64,000 nucleotides of DNA from Spirochaetota bacterium (GCA_026414805.1 JAOAIH010000005.1:1-64000); one strand, 5' to 3'. Shown: positions 9,379 to 18,645, counted from the first letter of the stretch. The notes: generated by a model from the sequence alone, not told the origin. A program made the numbers and translations.

Positions 9379-9792
9379 GTGGCTAATATGATTCTTTATT
9401 ATAGAAGAAAGAAAAATATCAAACAGGTTGATATGGCAAAGGCATTACACGTGTCGCCATCATATTTATGCAAGATTGAACGTGGTGTACAAGAACCAAC
9501 TGAAGAATTTAAGAAACAATGTGCAAAGTATCTCAACGTCAGCATAGCCAAATTATTCCCTGAAAGCATACCTGACAAAAAAGAAATCATAAATGATTTT
9601 ATACCATCTAATAATAAGCTGTGGAGTATTAGGGTATCCAAAGGGATTAAACAGTATGAATTGGCTAAAATGCTACATTGCTCCCCATCCTATCTTTCAA
9701 AAGTTGAAAAAGGTTTACAACAACCAACTGATGAATTTAAAAAAATATGCGCAAAAGTATTAAAAGTAAAAGAAATAGAAATATTTCCTTAA
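9379..9792 (+). CDS. Two-headed XRE-type helix-turn-helix protein
   Basis: The 137-residue protein is made of two tandem HTH_3 (Cro/CI-like) domains, about residues 4-62 and 79-137, joined by a short linker. The two copies are very alike: each has GIKQ/NIKQ, then SPSYL.K.E+G.Q.PT.EFKK.CAK.L.V. The duplication must be fairly recent or under concerted constraint. A GTG start at 9379 is chosen because AAGGAGG ends 9 bases upstream; an ATG at 9388 is possible. It probably binds DNA as an intramolecular tandem or dimer. No ligand domain is visible and the target is unknown. It begins 28 bases after the M23 gene. Confidence 0.8.
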   Translation: MANMILYYRRKKNIKQVDMAKALHVSPSYLCKIERGVQEPTEEFKKQCAKYLNVSIAKLFPESIPDKKEIINDFIPSNNKLWSIRVSKGIKQYELAKMLHCSPSYLSKVEKGLQQPTDEFKKICAKVLKVKEIEIFP

Positions 9793-9813
9793 GGCTCACG
9801 TAGCAAAGAAAAA

Positions 9814-11064
9814 ATGGATTATATTCATTTACAGATAGCAATCATTTTTGTATGTTTGTTTTTTTCTGCTTTTTTTTCTGGATCTGAAACTGCATTATTT
9901 TCTTTTAAAAAAAGCGAACTCATCAGATTTTCATTTTCTGAAAATGCTTTGGAAAATCAGATAGCTAAATTTTTATCACATCCCCATAATATATTAATAA
10001 CACTCTTAACAGGTAATTTATTTGTAAACATTTTATTATCATCATTATCAACCTCGCTGTTGTTATCCTTATGGCCTCGTTATGGCCATATAATAACTAT
10101 AGCTATCGTAACCCCAATATTGATTCTTTTTGGTGAGATATTGCCAAAACTAATATCGCTATATAACTACAAAAAACTTATTTATTATATACTTCCACTA
10201 ATATCTCTGATACATCAAATTATATTACCTGTTCGTTATATTTTATTAACTATTTCTGAATTATTCATACAATTTTTCAAAATACGATTGGATGGCACTT
10301 TAGATATATCTGAAGATGAATTATCTATAGCAATTTATTATGGCGAAAAGTACGGGATATTATCTGGCGATGAAAAGCAGTTTATAAGTAATCTTTTGCG
10401 ATTCACAAAAAAAACAGCAGAGAATGCAATGATACATAGAAATAAAGCATTGTTTATTCCTTATAATGCATCAATGCATGAGGTGATTAATATTTTTAAA
10501 GAAACAGATGTCATACGAGCACCTGTTTTTAAAAATAATTTGGACACTATTGTTGGCTTGATTGATTCTCGTGAGTTAGTTCCCTATGCAGCTGGTATAA
10601 AGAAAGCAAAAACCATAACAAAACTTATTCATCCAATTTATCATTATCCAGCATCTGTGTCATTGAGTGAACTGTTGGAGGAATTTTTACGTAATAAAAT
10701 ACAGATTGCTATTATTGTTGATGAATATGGTGGTACACTTGGTGTTGTAACGTTAAAACGAATAATTGCAGAATTATTTGGACGTGGATACACATTATGG
10801 GAAGATGTTCCCAAACCAGAAATAAAAAAAGAAAAGGATGTTGTGATAGTTCCTGGTGATATGCAGATTGATGAATTTAATGCAATGTTTAACGTTTCAG
10901 TTAATTCTACTGAAAGCGAAACAATTGGTGGATATATAATTGAGAAGTTAGGGTACTTACCAAAGCGAAGAGCATCTATTATGGTTGATGATTATATTTT
11001 AACAGTGCGTTATGTTGCTAAAAACAGGATCCAATCAATAGAAGTAAAAAGAGAAGAATCATGA
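9814..11064 (+). CDS. DUF21-CBS-CorC membrane protein (TlyC/CNNM-like)
   Basis: This 416-residue protein has a DUF21 domain with several hydrophobic helices (about 1-140, including the FSGSETALFS signature near 20-30). Two CBS domains follow (about 195-320, the second with VVDEYGG) and then a C-terminal CorC_HlyC domain (about 335-410). The family is related to bacterial CorB/CNNM magnesium transporters. Its stop overlaps the start of the next paralogue by ATGA (11061-11064). The two could form a heterodimeric membrane complex, since CNNM/CorB proteins dimerise; that is inference. The Shine-Dalgarno is weak. Confidence 0.85.
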   Translation: MDYIHLQIAIIFVCLFFSAFFSGSETALFSFKKSELIRFSFSENALENQIAKFLSHPHNILITLLTGNLFVNILLSSLSTSLLLSLWPRYGHIITIAIVTPILILFGEILPKLISLYNYKKLIYYILPLISLIHQIILPVRYILLTISELFIQFFKIRLDGTLDISEDELSIAIYYGEKYGILSGDEKQFISNLLRFTKKTAENAMIHRNKALFIPYNASMHEVINIFKETDVIRAPVFKNNLDTIVGLIDSRELVPYAAGIKKAKTITKLIHPIYHYPASVSLSELLEEFLRNKIQIAIIVDEYGGTLGVVTLKRIIAELFGRGYTLWEDVPKPEIKKEKDVVIVPGDMQIDEFNAMFNVSVNSTESETIGGYIIEKLGYLPKRRASIMVDDYILTVRYVAKNRIQSIEVKREES

Positions 11065-12329
11065 AAGATATGTATATTGGCACACAACTATTAATACTTC
11101 TTTTTACATTCCTATCTGCATATTTTTCTGCAACTGAAACAGCAATTGTATCAAGCAATATAATAAATATCCAGAATCTTATTAATAAAGGAGTTAAAAA
11201 AGCTCGCAGTCTTTTGCATATAATAGAAAATCCTGACAGTGCTCTTGTCATGGTTCTTATAGGCAATAATATCTCAAATATAGGTGCAACTGCATTTATT
11301 ACTTTTTTTGCAAGCAAAGCGTTATTTATTAAAGACACCATGCTTTTTATAGTTACTATCGCTCAAACTATTTTCTTTTTAATTTTTTGCGAGCTCTTTC
11401 CAAAAATTGTTTCACGTTCAAAACCTGAGAAGTTTCTACTCTATACTTACTGGTTATTCTATTTTTTTTCAATAACGTTAAAACCACTTATTGCTATAGT
11501 GTTAAAAATTTCTACCATAGTTAAAAACAGATTCAATACTAATGAGATAAAACCCCTGCCAATAAGTTCACGTGATGAAATTGATACGTTGTTTAAAGCT
11601 GTAGAAAAAGAAGGAATTATTGAATCACAGCACTACATATATTTTAATGAAATTCTTTCTTTTAGGGATGTACGGGCCAATGAAGTCATGACACCTTTGA
11701 TTGATATTATTTCGGTAGAAAAGAATCAGCCTATAAAACATTGCATCCGATTAATAGAAAAGACCCGGTTTTCGCGAATACCCGTTTTTGACCAGAGGGT
11801 TGATAACATAATTGGATACATCTATTATCAGGATTTATTAAAAAATAAATCGGTTAAAAATATTGAACAGATATTAAGAAAGCCGTATTTTGTCCCTTCC
11901 ACCAAGAAGATATATGAACTGATTAACGAAATGGAAGAACATGAAGTATCTATGGTTTTTGTTGTAAATGAATATGGAGCTGTAGAAGGGTTATTGACTG
12001 ATGAAGATATTGCAGAGGAGATCGTAGGTGAAATACAAACAAGGGATCATCCACAAGATGATTCAATTAAGGAGATAGCTCCCTGGAAGTTCAGTGTTGC
12101 AGGAAATATAGACATTGAATATTTCCAGCGCAGATTTGGGATAAAAATAGAAAAACATGATTTTGAAACATTAGCTGGGTTTTTGCTGTACATATTAGGC
12201 TACATTCCTGAAATTGGTCAAAAAGTACACTATCAGGATATAACATTCCAAATTGAAGAAGCTACTGATAGGGCTATAGAAAGGGTTATTGTTTCTATAC
12301 CCAGACGCAAGACTATTTCACAAGCATAG
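11061..12329 (+). CDS. DUF21-CBS-CorC membrane protein, second paralogue
   Basis: Architecture matches the upstream gene. DUF21 (about 1-145, FSATETAIVSS signature) is followed by paired CBS domains (MTPLIDI near 212 and VVNEYGA near 310), and by a CorC_HlyC domain to residue about 415. It starts inside the stop codon of its neighbour, so translation is coupled. Its 3-prime end overlaps the convergent HIT gene by 17 bases. The two tandem copies differ in the loops and in the first CBS domain, so they are old paralogues rather than a fresh duplication. Likely role is Mg2+ or related cation transport; not proven from sequence. Confidence 0.85.
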   Translation: MKDMYIGTQLLILLFTFLSAYFSATETAIVSSNIINIQNLINKGVKKARSLLHIIENPDSALVMVLIGNNISNIGATAFITFFASKALFIKDTMLFIVTIAQTIFFLIFCELFPKIVSRSKPEKFLLYTYWLFYFFSITLKPLIAIVLKISTIVKNRFNTNEIKPLPISSRDEIDTLFKAVEKEGIIESQHYIYFNEILSFRDVRANEVMTPLIDIISVEKNQPIKHCIRLIEKTRFSRIPVFDQRVDNIIGYIYYQDLLKNKSVKNIEQILRKPYFVPSTKKIYELINEMEEHEVSMVFVVNEYGAVEGLLTDEDIAEEIVGEIQTRDHPQDDSIKEIAPWKFSVAGNIDIEYFQRRFGIKIEKHDFETLAGFLLYILGYIPEIGQKVHYQDITFQIEEATDRAIERVIVSIPRRKTISQA

Positions 12330-12657
12330 GACCCAGGTCTTCCTTACCAGCCAATATATGAACATGTAAATGCCATATGACCTGACCAGCCGCAGGACCG
12401 TTATTGATGATCACACGATAGCCTTTGTCTAATTTTTCCTGTTGGGCTATTTTATTTATTGCAAGGAATATATCGCTCATAATGTAACTATTTGTTTCAT
12501 TAATTTCATCAATATTTTGGGTGTGTTCTTTATGAACAACTAATACATGAAAAGGCGCCTGGGGATTAATATCCTTAAACGCATACACTTTATCATTTTC
12601 AAAAACTTTTGTTGATGGAGTTTTCCCACTTATGATATTGCAAAATAGACATCCCAT
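12313..12657 (-). CDS. HIT family nucleotide hydrolase (HinT-like)
   Basis: A histidine-triad protein of 114 residues that cleaves purine nucleoside phosphoramidates or related AMP-X compounds. The active-site motif HLHVHIL is near the C-terminus and the N-terminal CLFC pair is the zinc site common in bacterial HinT. The start is placed at 12657, where AGGAG lies 7 bases upstream; an in-frame ATG at 12675 is a less likely alternative. The gene is convergent with, and overlaps by 17 bases, the DUF21-CBS gene. Confidence 0.9.
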   Translation of the reverse strand: MGCLFCNIISGKTPSTKVFENDKVYAFKDINPQAPFHVLVVHKEHTQNIDEINETNSYIMSDIFLAINKIAQQEKLDKGYRVIINNGPAAGQVIWHLHVHILAGKEDLGPMLVK

Positions 12658-12806
12658 AAATTTACTCCTATCCAAGAAAAATTTATTGTAAAAAAATTTA
12701 TTGTAACAAGCAAGATTATAAATAATATGTGTATGATAAAAAATGCAATCAAAAAAGTGTACTGTTGTAAAAAATTATTTTATTATTAGTGGTAAAATTA
12801 TCTTAA

Positions 12807-13937
12807 ATGAGGAGTGTAAAAGACATACAGTATTTAGTATACCCTGATAAAGAGGAATGTAATAGTATTGTACAAAGGTTTTTGGAAAATCCAATACCAT
12901 ATCGTATTGCGTATAGTAGCGACGTCGAATTAGATTCAATACTACATGAATTACAGTGTAAAGATATAGATTCAAAGGATGTTATAGTATTAAAGACTTT
13001 TTTAGGAAGATTCTATCAGGTATGCCCCGGCTCACCGCACATGATATGCTGCAGATACAGGGTTATAAACACTTGTTTTAATTGTTTATATAACTGCACA
13101 TATTGTTATATGCATGTGTACCTGAATAGCTATGGGATAATACAATTTACTAATACTGAGAGGCTTTTTAATGAATTAAATGATTTTATTAGTAATTGTT
13201 CTCCTTCGATGGTGTACAGAATTGGAACAGGAGAATTTACCGATTCACTAATGTTTGATGAAATCACGGGTCTTGGCAGTGAATTGATACGGTTTTTTTC
13301 TCAACATCAAAATATTTTCTTTGAGCTTAAAACTAAGTCATCAAATGTTGATCATTTACTAAATATACCATATAAAGGCAATGCTGTGATTGCCTGGAGT
13401 TTAAACACGCCACACAATATCAACTACTATGAACATCACACCGCTGCGTTGCAGGAAAGAATTAATGCTGCTATTAAAGCTATTGATGCTGGCTATTATG
13501 TGGCATTTCATTTTGATCCCATTATTCTGTATAAGGATTGGGAACATGATTATTACAGCGTATTACAATTGTTAAAGAAAGAAATTGATCCTAATAAGGT
13601 TGTATGGATATCTTTGGGTGGCTTTAGGTATCATTTGCATTTCAGAGAAATATTAAGAGAAAAATTTCCTGATGAGATGATGACAGTAAACGAGATGTTT
13701 CCAGGAATTGATGGAAAATATCGCTACTATAAACCATTAAGGATATACATATATTCATTTATGTATCAGCAATTGCGTGAGATATTTAAAAAAGCATATA
13801 TCTATTTATGTATGGAAACAGATTATATGTGGCAAGAGATTACAGGTAAAAATTTTACTTCTTCGGAGGATTTGGAAATTGATATTTCAAATCATTTGAG
13901 CTATCACTTTATTAAAAAAAATCACATTTTATATTGA
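12807..13937 (+). CDS. Radical-SAM protein of the spore photoproduct lyase (SplB) type
   Basis: The 376-residue protein has the radical-SAM triad CLYNCTYC (about residues 92-99) and a downstream pattern typical of SPL-like proteins. That pattern is ELKTKS.NVDHLL, then AWSLNTP, then FHFDPIILYKDWE, then WISLGGFRYH. SplB repairs the spore photoproduct in Bacillus DNA, yet SPL-family homologues occur in many non-sporulating bacteria, where the substrate is uncertain. No sporulation gene is visible in the window. It stands alone between the divergent HIT gene and prfB. The ATG at 12807 lacks a clear Shine-Dalgarno. Family assignment is fairly sure; DNA repair is inference. Confidence 0.7.
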   Translation: MRSVKDIQYLVYPDKEECNSIVQRFLENPIPYRIAYSSDVELDSILHELQCKDIDSKDVIVLKTFLGRFYQVCPGSPHMICCRYRVINTCFNCLYNCTYCYMHVYLNSYGIIQFTNTERLFNELNDFISNCSPSMVYRIGTGEFTDSLMFDEITGLGSELIRFFSQHQNIFFELKTKSSNVDHLLNIPYKGNAVIAWSLNTPHNINYYEHHTAALQERINAAIKAIDAGYYVAFHFDPIILYKDWEHDYYSVLQLLKKEIDPNKVVWISLGGFRYHLHFREILREKFPDEMMTVNEMFPGIDGKYRYYKPLRIYIYSFMYQQLREIFKKAYIYLCMETDYMWQEITGKNFTSSEDLEIDISNHLSYHFIKKNHILY

Positions 13938-13985
13938 CCATGCGCTATAATACATATTTATTGTAATCATTAAGCGGAAATAGTA

Positions 13986-13999
13986 TTGATTTTAATCAA
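13986..13999. promoter_or_regulatory. Perfect FNR/CRP-type palindrome upstream of prfB
   Basis: TTGAT-TTTA-ATCAA matches the FNR consensus TTGATnnnnATCAA exactly. A TATAAT at 14010-14015 follows. The centre of the box is 17.5 bases from the -10 hexamer, so the box would overlap the -35 region; that is closer than class II activation (about 29.5) and would suit repression. Whether a CRP/FNR protein binds it is unknown, and none is encoded in the window. Confidence 0.4.
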
Positions 14000-14155
14000 T
14001 TGAGGATGGTATAATTTTTAGGGCATCATACTATGGTATACGTAAATGTCACTTTAATAAACAAAAATAAAAGAAAACATTATCAAAAAGAAATAAATTT
14101 GTTATTTTGATATATTAAGATTTGAAATGAAATACAATTGCACAGGAGATTACAA

Positions 14156-15280
14156 TTGGAATATACAGATGTAAAAGACTTGATGCGTGAATTACAGCAA
14201 CTTGAAACTAATATTAATGAGCTCTATACTGCTCTTCATATAGAAGATAAGAAGCAGCAGTTGCAATTATTAGTTGAAGAAACATATAAAGAGGATTTCT
14301 GGCAGGATCAAGCACGAAGTACTTCTATCCAGCAGCAAATCACTCAGATTAAAAAGAATGTAGAGCCATGGGATACTTTAAGAAAAGAAGTATCAGACTC
14401 AATATCACTTCTTGAAATGGCAATAGATGAAAATGATAACGAAGTAATTGTAGAAATTGCTTCAAGAGTAGACCAGTTTAAAAAACGATTTGAACAATTG
14501 GAAACAAGGGAATTATTATCAGAACCCGATGATGATAAAAATGCAATTATGACTATTCATCCTGGTGCTGGCGGTACTGAATCACAGGATTGGGCAAGCA
14601 TGCTTATGCGTATGTATGTTCGTTGGGCTGAAGATAATGGATTTGCTATAGAAATACTGGATTACATGCCAGATATTGAAGCTGGTATTAAAGAAGTTGT
14701 AATGCTAATTAAAGGTGATTATGCCTATGGGCTGTTAAAAGGAGAACGGGGTATACATAGATTAGTACGTATCTCGCCATTTGATAGCAACCAGAGGCGA
14801 CATACTTCCTTTGCATCAGTTGATGTTATTCCTGAAGCGCCAGAAGATATTGATATTGAAATTAAGGAATCTGACTTAAGAATTGATACATATAGAGCAT
14901 CTGGAGCTGGTGGGCAACATGTTAACAGGACTGATTCAGCGGTACGAATTACTCATTTACCAACAGGTATTGTGGTTCAATGTCAGAATGAACGTTCACA
15001 ACATAAAAACAAAGCCTATGCTATGAAGATTTTGAAATCGCGGTTATATGAACTTAAAAGAAGTGAGATAGAAAAAGAGAAATTAGAAAAATTTGGTGAA
15101 AAAAAAGACATAGCATGGGGCAATCAAATCCGTTCATACGTGTTTCATCCATATACAATGGTGAAAGACCATCGTACAGGAGAGGAAACCGGCTCGGTAG
15201 ACCATGTCATGGATGGTGACATTAACAGATTTATTTACGCATATCTGAAAAGCCTTAAAAGTATAAAAATTAAGCGATAA
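14156..15280 (+). CDS. prfB: Peptide chain release factor 2
   Basis: RF2 ends translation at UGA and UAA. The codon-recognition tripeptide SPF is present in RISPFDSNQ (about residue 200) and the catalytic GGQ in GAGGQHVNR (about 250). TTG at 14156 is chosen as the start because AGGAG lies 7 bases before it; an upstream in-frame TTG at 14138 precedes that site. The product is then 374 residues, normal for RF2. The programmed +1 frameshift near codon 25, found in many bacteria, is absent: the frame runs straight through the matching region with no CTTTGA slip site. Autoregulation by frameshifting therefore seems to be lost here. Confidence 0.95.
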   Translation: MEYTDVKDLMRELQQLETNINELYTALHIEDKKQQLQLLVEETYKEDFWQDQARSTSIQQQITQIKKNVEPWDTLRKEVSDSISLLEMAIDENDNEVIVEIASRVDQFKKRFEQLETRELLSEPDDDKNAIMTIHPGAGGTESQDWASMLMRMYVRWAEDNGFAIEILDYMPDIEAGIKEVVMLIKGDYAYGLLKGERGIHRLVRISPFDSNQRRHTSFASVDVIPEAPEDIDIEIKESDLRIDTYRASGAGGQHVNRTDSAVRITHLPTGIVVQCQNERSQHKNKAYAMKILKSRLYELKRSEIEKEKLEKFGEKKDIAWGNQIRSYVFHPYTMVKDHRTGEETGSVDHVMDGDINRFIYAYLKSLKSIKIKR

Positions 15281-15439
15281 ATTCCCATTTTTTTATTGCA
15301 TAAATTGAAATCAGCTTGTGTACTATTTATATAGTGTACGAATATATAACAAGTACAGTATTGCTAATGTTATTCTACTCATACTGTTGATTTACACTAC
15401 AGCAGTTAGGCATGATGTGTATGATTTTGAAAATTTATT

Positions 15440-16636
15440 ATGTATAATAAAAAATATAAAATCTATCTTGCAACAACTGCTCTGATATTTATTATAATCA
15501 TACAACGTTATACTTACGCTGCTGGAACTATTGGAACTTCTGGTGCTGATTTTTTAGAGATTGGTGTAGGGAGCAGACCTTTAGGAATGGGAGAAGCATT
15601 TACAGCCGAAGTGGGTGATGTAAATGCAATTTATTATAATCCTGCAGGTTTGGGGACTCTTAAGTTCCCTGTTATGAGCTTAATGCATCAGGAACTTATT
15701 GTGGATTCACGATTTGAGAACGTTTCATTAGCTTTTCCATTATATAAAGGTTTTTTTGGTTTTTCTACATCAGTTTTTTGGGTTCCTCCTTTTGATAAAA
15801 TTGATATAAATGGCAATAAGGTAGGTACAGTAAACTTTTATAATGTAAGTGGTATTTTGGCATACGGTTATTCTTTAGGATTCATGGAAGTAGGCGGTTC
15901 ACTTAAATATATATATCAGCAGATTGATACATTACAGTTACAATCATTGGCCTTTGATATAGGAATTTTAAAACGTATTACTATGTATTCACCATTTGAT
16001 GCACCAATAAGAAACTTATCACTTGGGTTATCAATACAAAATATTGGAACAAATGCTAAAGATGATAGCTTGCCACGATTAATAAGGGCAGGTTTGTCAT
16101 ATAAAATGTCTTATTTTTTTGGTTTTAATATTGATTTGGTAGAAAATGCCATAACATCATCTGACTTATATGACTTTACTTCAGGATTTAATGAAAGTTT
16201 CAGAGTTAATACTGGTTTTGAACTGAATTATCTTGATATTTTATTTTTTAGAGCTGGATATAAATTTAATGATGCAGGTAAATATACTTTTGGCCTTGGT
16301 TTTAATTATGCTATAAAAAATGTTGCATTTGTTGTTGATGCTTCGTATCAGGATGCTGGGGTATTTGGTCCTATATATTCATTTACTATCACATATAAGC
16401 TTATACCCAAAGTTATCACAATCGAGGACAAGTTAAAAGCAGAAGTACATTATCAACGGGGAATAAAGTATTTTATCACTGACGATATTGATAGCGCAAT
16501 TGAAGAATTTAAAAAAGCTAGAGATTATAATCCTTATCATAAAAATGTTGATAAAAAAATACAGGATCTAGAAGAATTAAAAGAACTTAAGAGGCAAAAT
16601 GAGTTACTTGAGAAAGAACAACAGAAAATTAGATGA
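15440..16636 (+). CDS. PorV/UPF0164-like outer-membrane protein with C-terminal TPR
   Basis: After a signal peptide (hydrophobic residues about 10-25, Ala-Ala at the end), the protein begins with the family hallmark GSRPLGMGEAFTA, followed by YYNPAGL. A FadL-like barrel follows to about residue 325. The last 65 residues look like a TPR-type helix pair (HYQRGIKYFITDDIDSAIEE) and a charged coiled coil. UPF0164 proteins are abundant in Treponema, and PorV is part of type IX secretion in Bacteroidetes. Function here is not established. The end overlaps rph by 38 bases. A paralogue is at 56949. Confidence 0.75.
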   Translation: MYNKKYKIYLATTALIFIIIIQRYTYAAGTIGTSGADFLEIGVGSRPLGMGEAFTAEVGDVNAIYYNPAGLGTLKFPVMSLMHQELIVDSRFENVSLAFPLYKGFFGFSTSVFWVPPFDKIDINGNKVGTVNFYNVSGILAYGYSLGFMEVGGSLKYIYQQIDTLQLQSLAFDIGILKRITMYSPFDAPIRNLSLGLSIQNIGTNAKDDSLPRLIRAGLSYKMSYFFGFNIDLVENAITSSDLYDFTSGFNESFRVNTGFELNYLDILFFRAGYKFNDAGKYTFGLGFNYAIKNVAFVVDASYQDAGVFGPIYSFTITYKLIPKVITIEDKLKAEVHYQRGIKYFITDDIDSAIEEFKKARDYNPYHKNVDKKIQDLEELKELKRQNELLEKEQQKIR

Positions 16637-17324
16637 AATAAGGAAAGTAATAGTTACACCTAATTTTTGTCCTGCTTCATTAGGGTCGGTTTTATATCAA
16701 TGTGGCAATACACAGGTAATTTGTGCTGTATCAATTACACCACAGGTGCCACAACATGCACTTGATAAAGGCACTGGTTGGATAACAGCTGAGTACAGTT
16801 TACTACCCTATGCCACAAATCCAAGAACTGAAAGAAGAAATATACGCCCAGATGGAAGATCAGTAGAAATTCAACGGCTGATTGGTAGAAGTTTGCGTAC
16901 AATTTTGGATTTAGAAAAAATGCAGGGTGTTTCTTTAATTGTTGATTGCGATGTTCTTCAGGCTGATGGTGGAACAAGGACTGCAGCAATATCTGGTGCA
17001 TATATTGCACTGCAGTTAGCAATTAAAAGATTATTACACCAAAATTACATTACCGATAATCCTATTAAAGCACAGGTTGCGGCAATCTCTATAGGTTATA
17101 TTGGAAATGATTTATTATTAGATCTTGATTATGAAGAAGATTCCCAATGTGATGTTGACATGAATTTAGTGATGGATAGTAAAAATAACATAATTGAAAT
17201 TCAGGGAACTGGTGAAAAAAGATCATTTTCAAATAGTGAGCTTGAATCAATGCTTCGATTAGCTCAAGATGGGATACAAAAGATATTTGCAATACAAAAT
17301 GATGTGCTTAAATTGTATCTATAA
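16599..17324 (+). CDS. rph: Ribonuclease PH
   Basis: RNase PH trims tRNA 3-prime ends by phosphorolysis. The 241-residue protein aligns along the whole family: GSVLYQCGNTQVICA near 30, GWITAEYSLLPYAT near 65, the RRNIRPDGRSVEIQRLIGRSLR block (in part) near 85, and the phosphate-site DADGGTR-like LQADGGTRTAA near 125. Length is typical. The start inside the preceding gene is the only in-frame choice that retains the full N-terminus, and it gives a 38-base overlap. Confidence 0.93.
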   Translation: MSYLRKNNRKLDEIRKVIVTPNFCPASLGSVLYQCGNTQVICAVSITPQVPQHALDKGTGWITAEYSLLPYATNPRTERRNIRPDGRSVEIQRLIGRSLRTILDLEKMQGVSLIVDCDVLQADGGTRTAAISGAYIALQLAIKRLLHQNYITDNPIKAQVAAISIGYIGNDLLLDLDYEEDSQCDVDMNLVMDSKNNIIEIQGTGEKRSFSNSELESMLRLAQDGIQKIFAIQNDVLKLYL

Positions 17325-17388
17325 AAGCCGAATATAAATAGTATACAGTATCTTTTTTTAATCAATAATATGGATGGTCCATTGTGCT

Positions 17389-18120
17389 ATGCGGAAAGCC
17401 CTGATAACATTAATTTTCATTACTATTACTCATTTAGCAAATGCTCAATATTATGTAAGAAATACAACTGTCATTGACACCCCAACTGCATATACAATAG
17501 CACGAGGTACTTACCAGTTGTCATTTCTGGGATATGATAATGGAGGAGTAGAACTTAAAGCTTTTATTGGTCTACACAACAATTTTTTTCTAGGTGCTTC
17601 ATTAGATATACAGAGTGCAATTGGAAAAGATGATCCTGATCCAAATGTTCCAGGAGTTGTAGGAAAAATTAAATTTACTGATGGATGGGAAATGTTCCCC
17701 ATTTCATTTGCAATAGGTTATGATTCTTTTTACATTGGTGAAGAAGGAAAAACATACAACAGTAGGAATGAACTGAATCAAATGATATATGGACCCTATT
17801 TTGTGATAACCAAGCCAATATATCTATTTAATGATGAGCAACATATACATTTTGGCATGCGTATTCCAACACAACCGGAATATGTTCCTAAAGATACATC
17901 ATATTTTCTTGCTCTTGATATACCACTTGGCGAAATATTTGTGTTTAAAGCTGAAATGGAACGCGTATACTATAATTTTGAAAGAGCAAAAGAATGGTTA
18001 TACAATGTTGGGATGAGATATTCATATATGCAAAGGTTGGGGATTGAATTTGATGTATTATTTCAAAAAGATGAAAATCCAAATAGAATAATACGGATAG
18101 AATATATAAATGAATTTTGA
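17389..18120 (+). CDS. Putative outer-membrane beta-barrel protein
   Basis: No family is recognised. A short signal peptide (Arg-Lys, hydrophobic core, cleavage after ANA) is followed by amphipathic beta strands rich in Tyr, Phe and Gly and a C-terminal Phe, which fits a small outer-membrane barrel of about 225 mature residues. Two in-frame ATGs exist (17374 and 17389); the second starts the signal peptide cleanly, but neither has a strong Shine-Dalgarno. It sits between rph and a DUF192 gene, spaced by 64 and 33 bases. Confidence 0.55.
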   Translation: MRKALITLIFITITHLANAQYYVRNTTVIDTPTAYTIARGTYQLSFLGYDNGGVELKAFIGLHNNFFLGASLDIQSAIGKDDPDPNVPGVVGKIKFTDGWEMFPISFAIGYDSFYIGEEGKTYNSRNELNQMIYGPYFVITKPIYLFNDEQHIHFGMRIPTQPEYVPKDTSYFLALDIPLGEIFVFKAEMERVYYNFERAKEWLYNVGMRYSYMQRLGIEFDVLFQKDENPNRIIRIEYINEF

Positions 18121-18153
18121 AGTTTATACTCTCTATTGCAAATATTTGAAATC

Positions 18154-18645
18154 ATGAAAAAAAACACTATATTTATAGTGATAGCCATATACGCTATTTT
18201 TATTACTGCCATTCAAAACTATTACTTCATTATTGATAATTTTTTATATGCACAGAGTAAAAAGCACTGCGTTATTTACATACTCAATGGAGTAGGTGAA
18301 CAAGTTCCTTGTTATGTTGAACTTGCACGCACGGCTTTTGAGCATGCTAAAGGCTTGATGAATAGATCCCAATTGTGTAATAGTTGTGGAATGTTATTTA
18401 TTTTTGATGACGAGGAATACAGAACATTCTGGATGAAGGATACAAAAATACCATTAAGTATTGCTTTTATTGATTCTGTTGGAATAATTAATGATATTCA
18501 GGATATGAAACCATTTCAAACTTTTCCAACATATTCATCAAAATATCCTGCCAAATATGCTTTGGAAGTAAATCAAGGTTGGTTTAAAAAAAATAATATT
18601 AAGACTGGATCAAAAGTAATATTCAATGGATGCATCGGTAAATAG
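18154..18645 (+). CDS. DUF192 family exported protein
   Basis: The 163-residue protein has an N-terminal membrane/signal segment (about 5-25) and a DUF192 domain (about 50-160). Conserved DUF192 features seen are the GLMNR stretch, MLFIFDD, the FWMKDTKIPLSIAFID core and the final ALEVNQGWF. Family function is unknown; structures suggest a small beta-barrel. Extra Cys residues (CNSC near 84) may form a disulfide or bind metal. The ATG at 18154 is preferred over a TTG at 18136. The C-terminal 20 bases overlap hflX. Confidence 0.8.
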   Translation: MKKNTIFIVIAIYAIFITAIQNYYFIIDNFLYAQSKKHCVIYILNGVGEQVPCYVELARTAFEHAKGLMNRSQLCNSCGMLFIFDDEEYRTFWMKDTKIPLSIAFIDSVGIINDIQDMKPFQTFPTYSSKYPAKYALEVNQGWFKKNNIKTGSKVIFNGCIGK

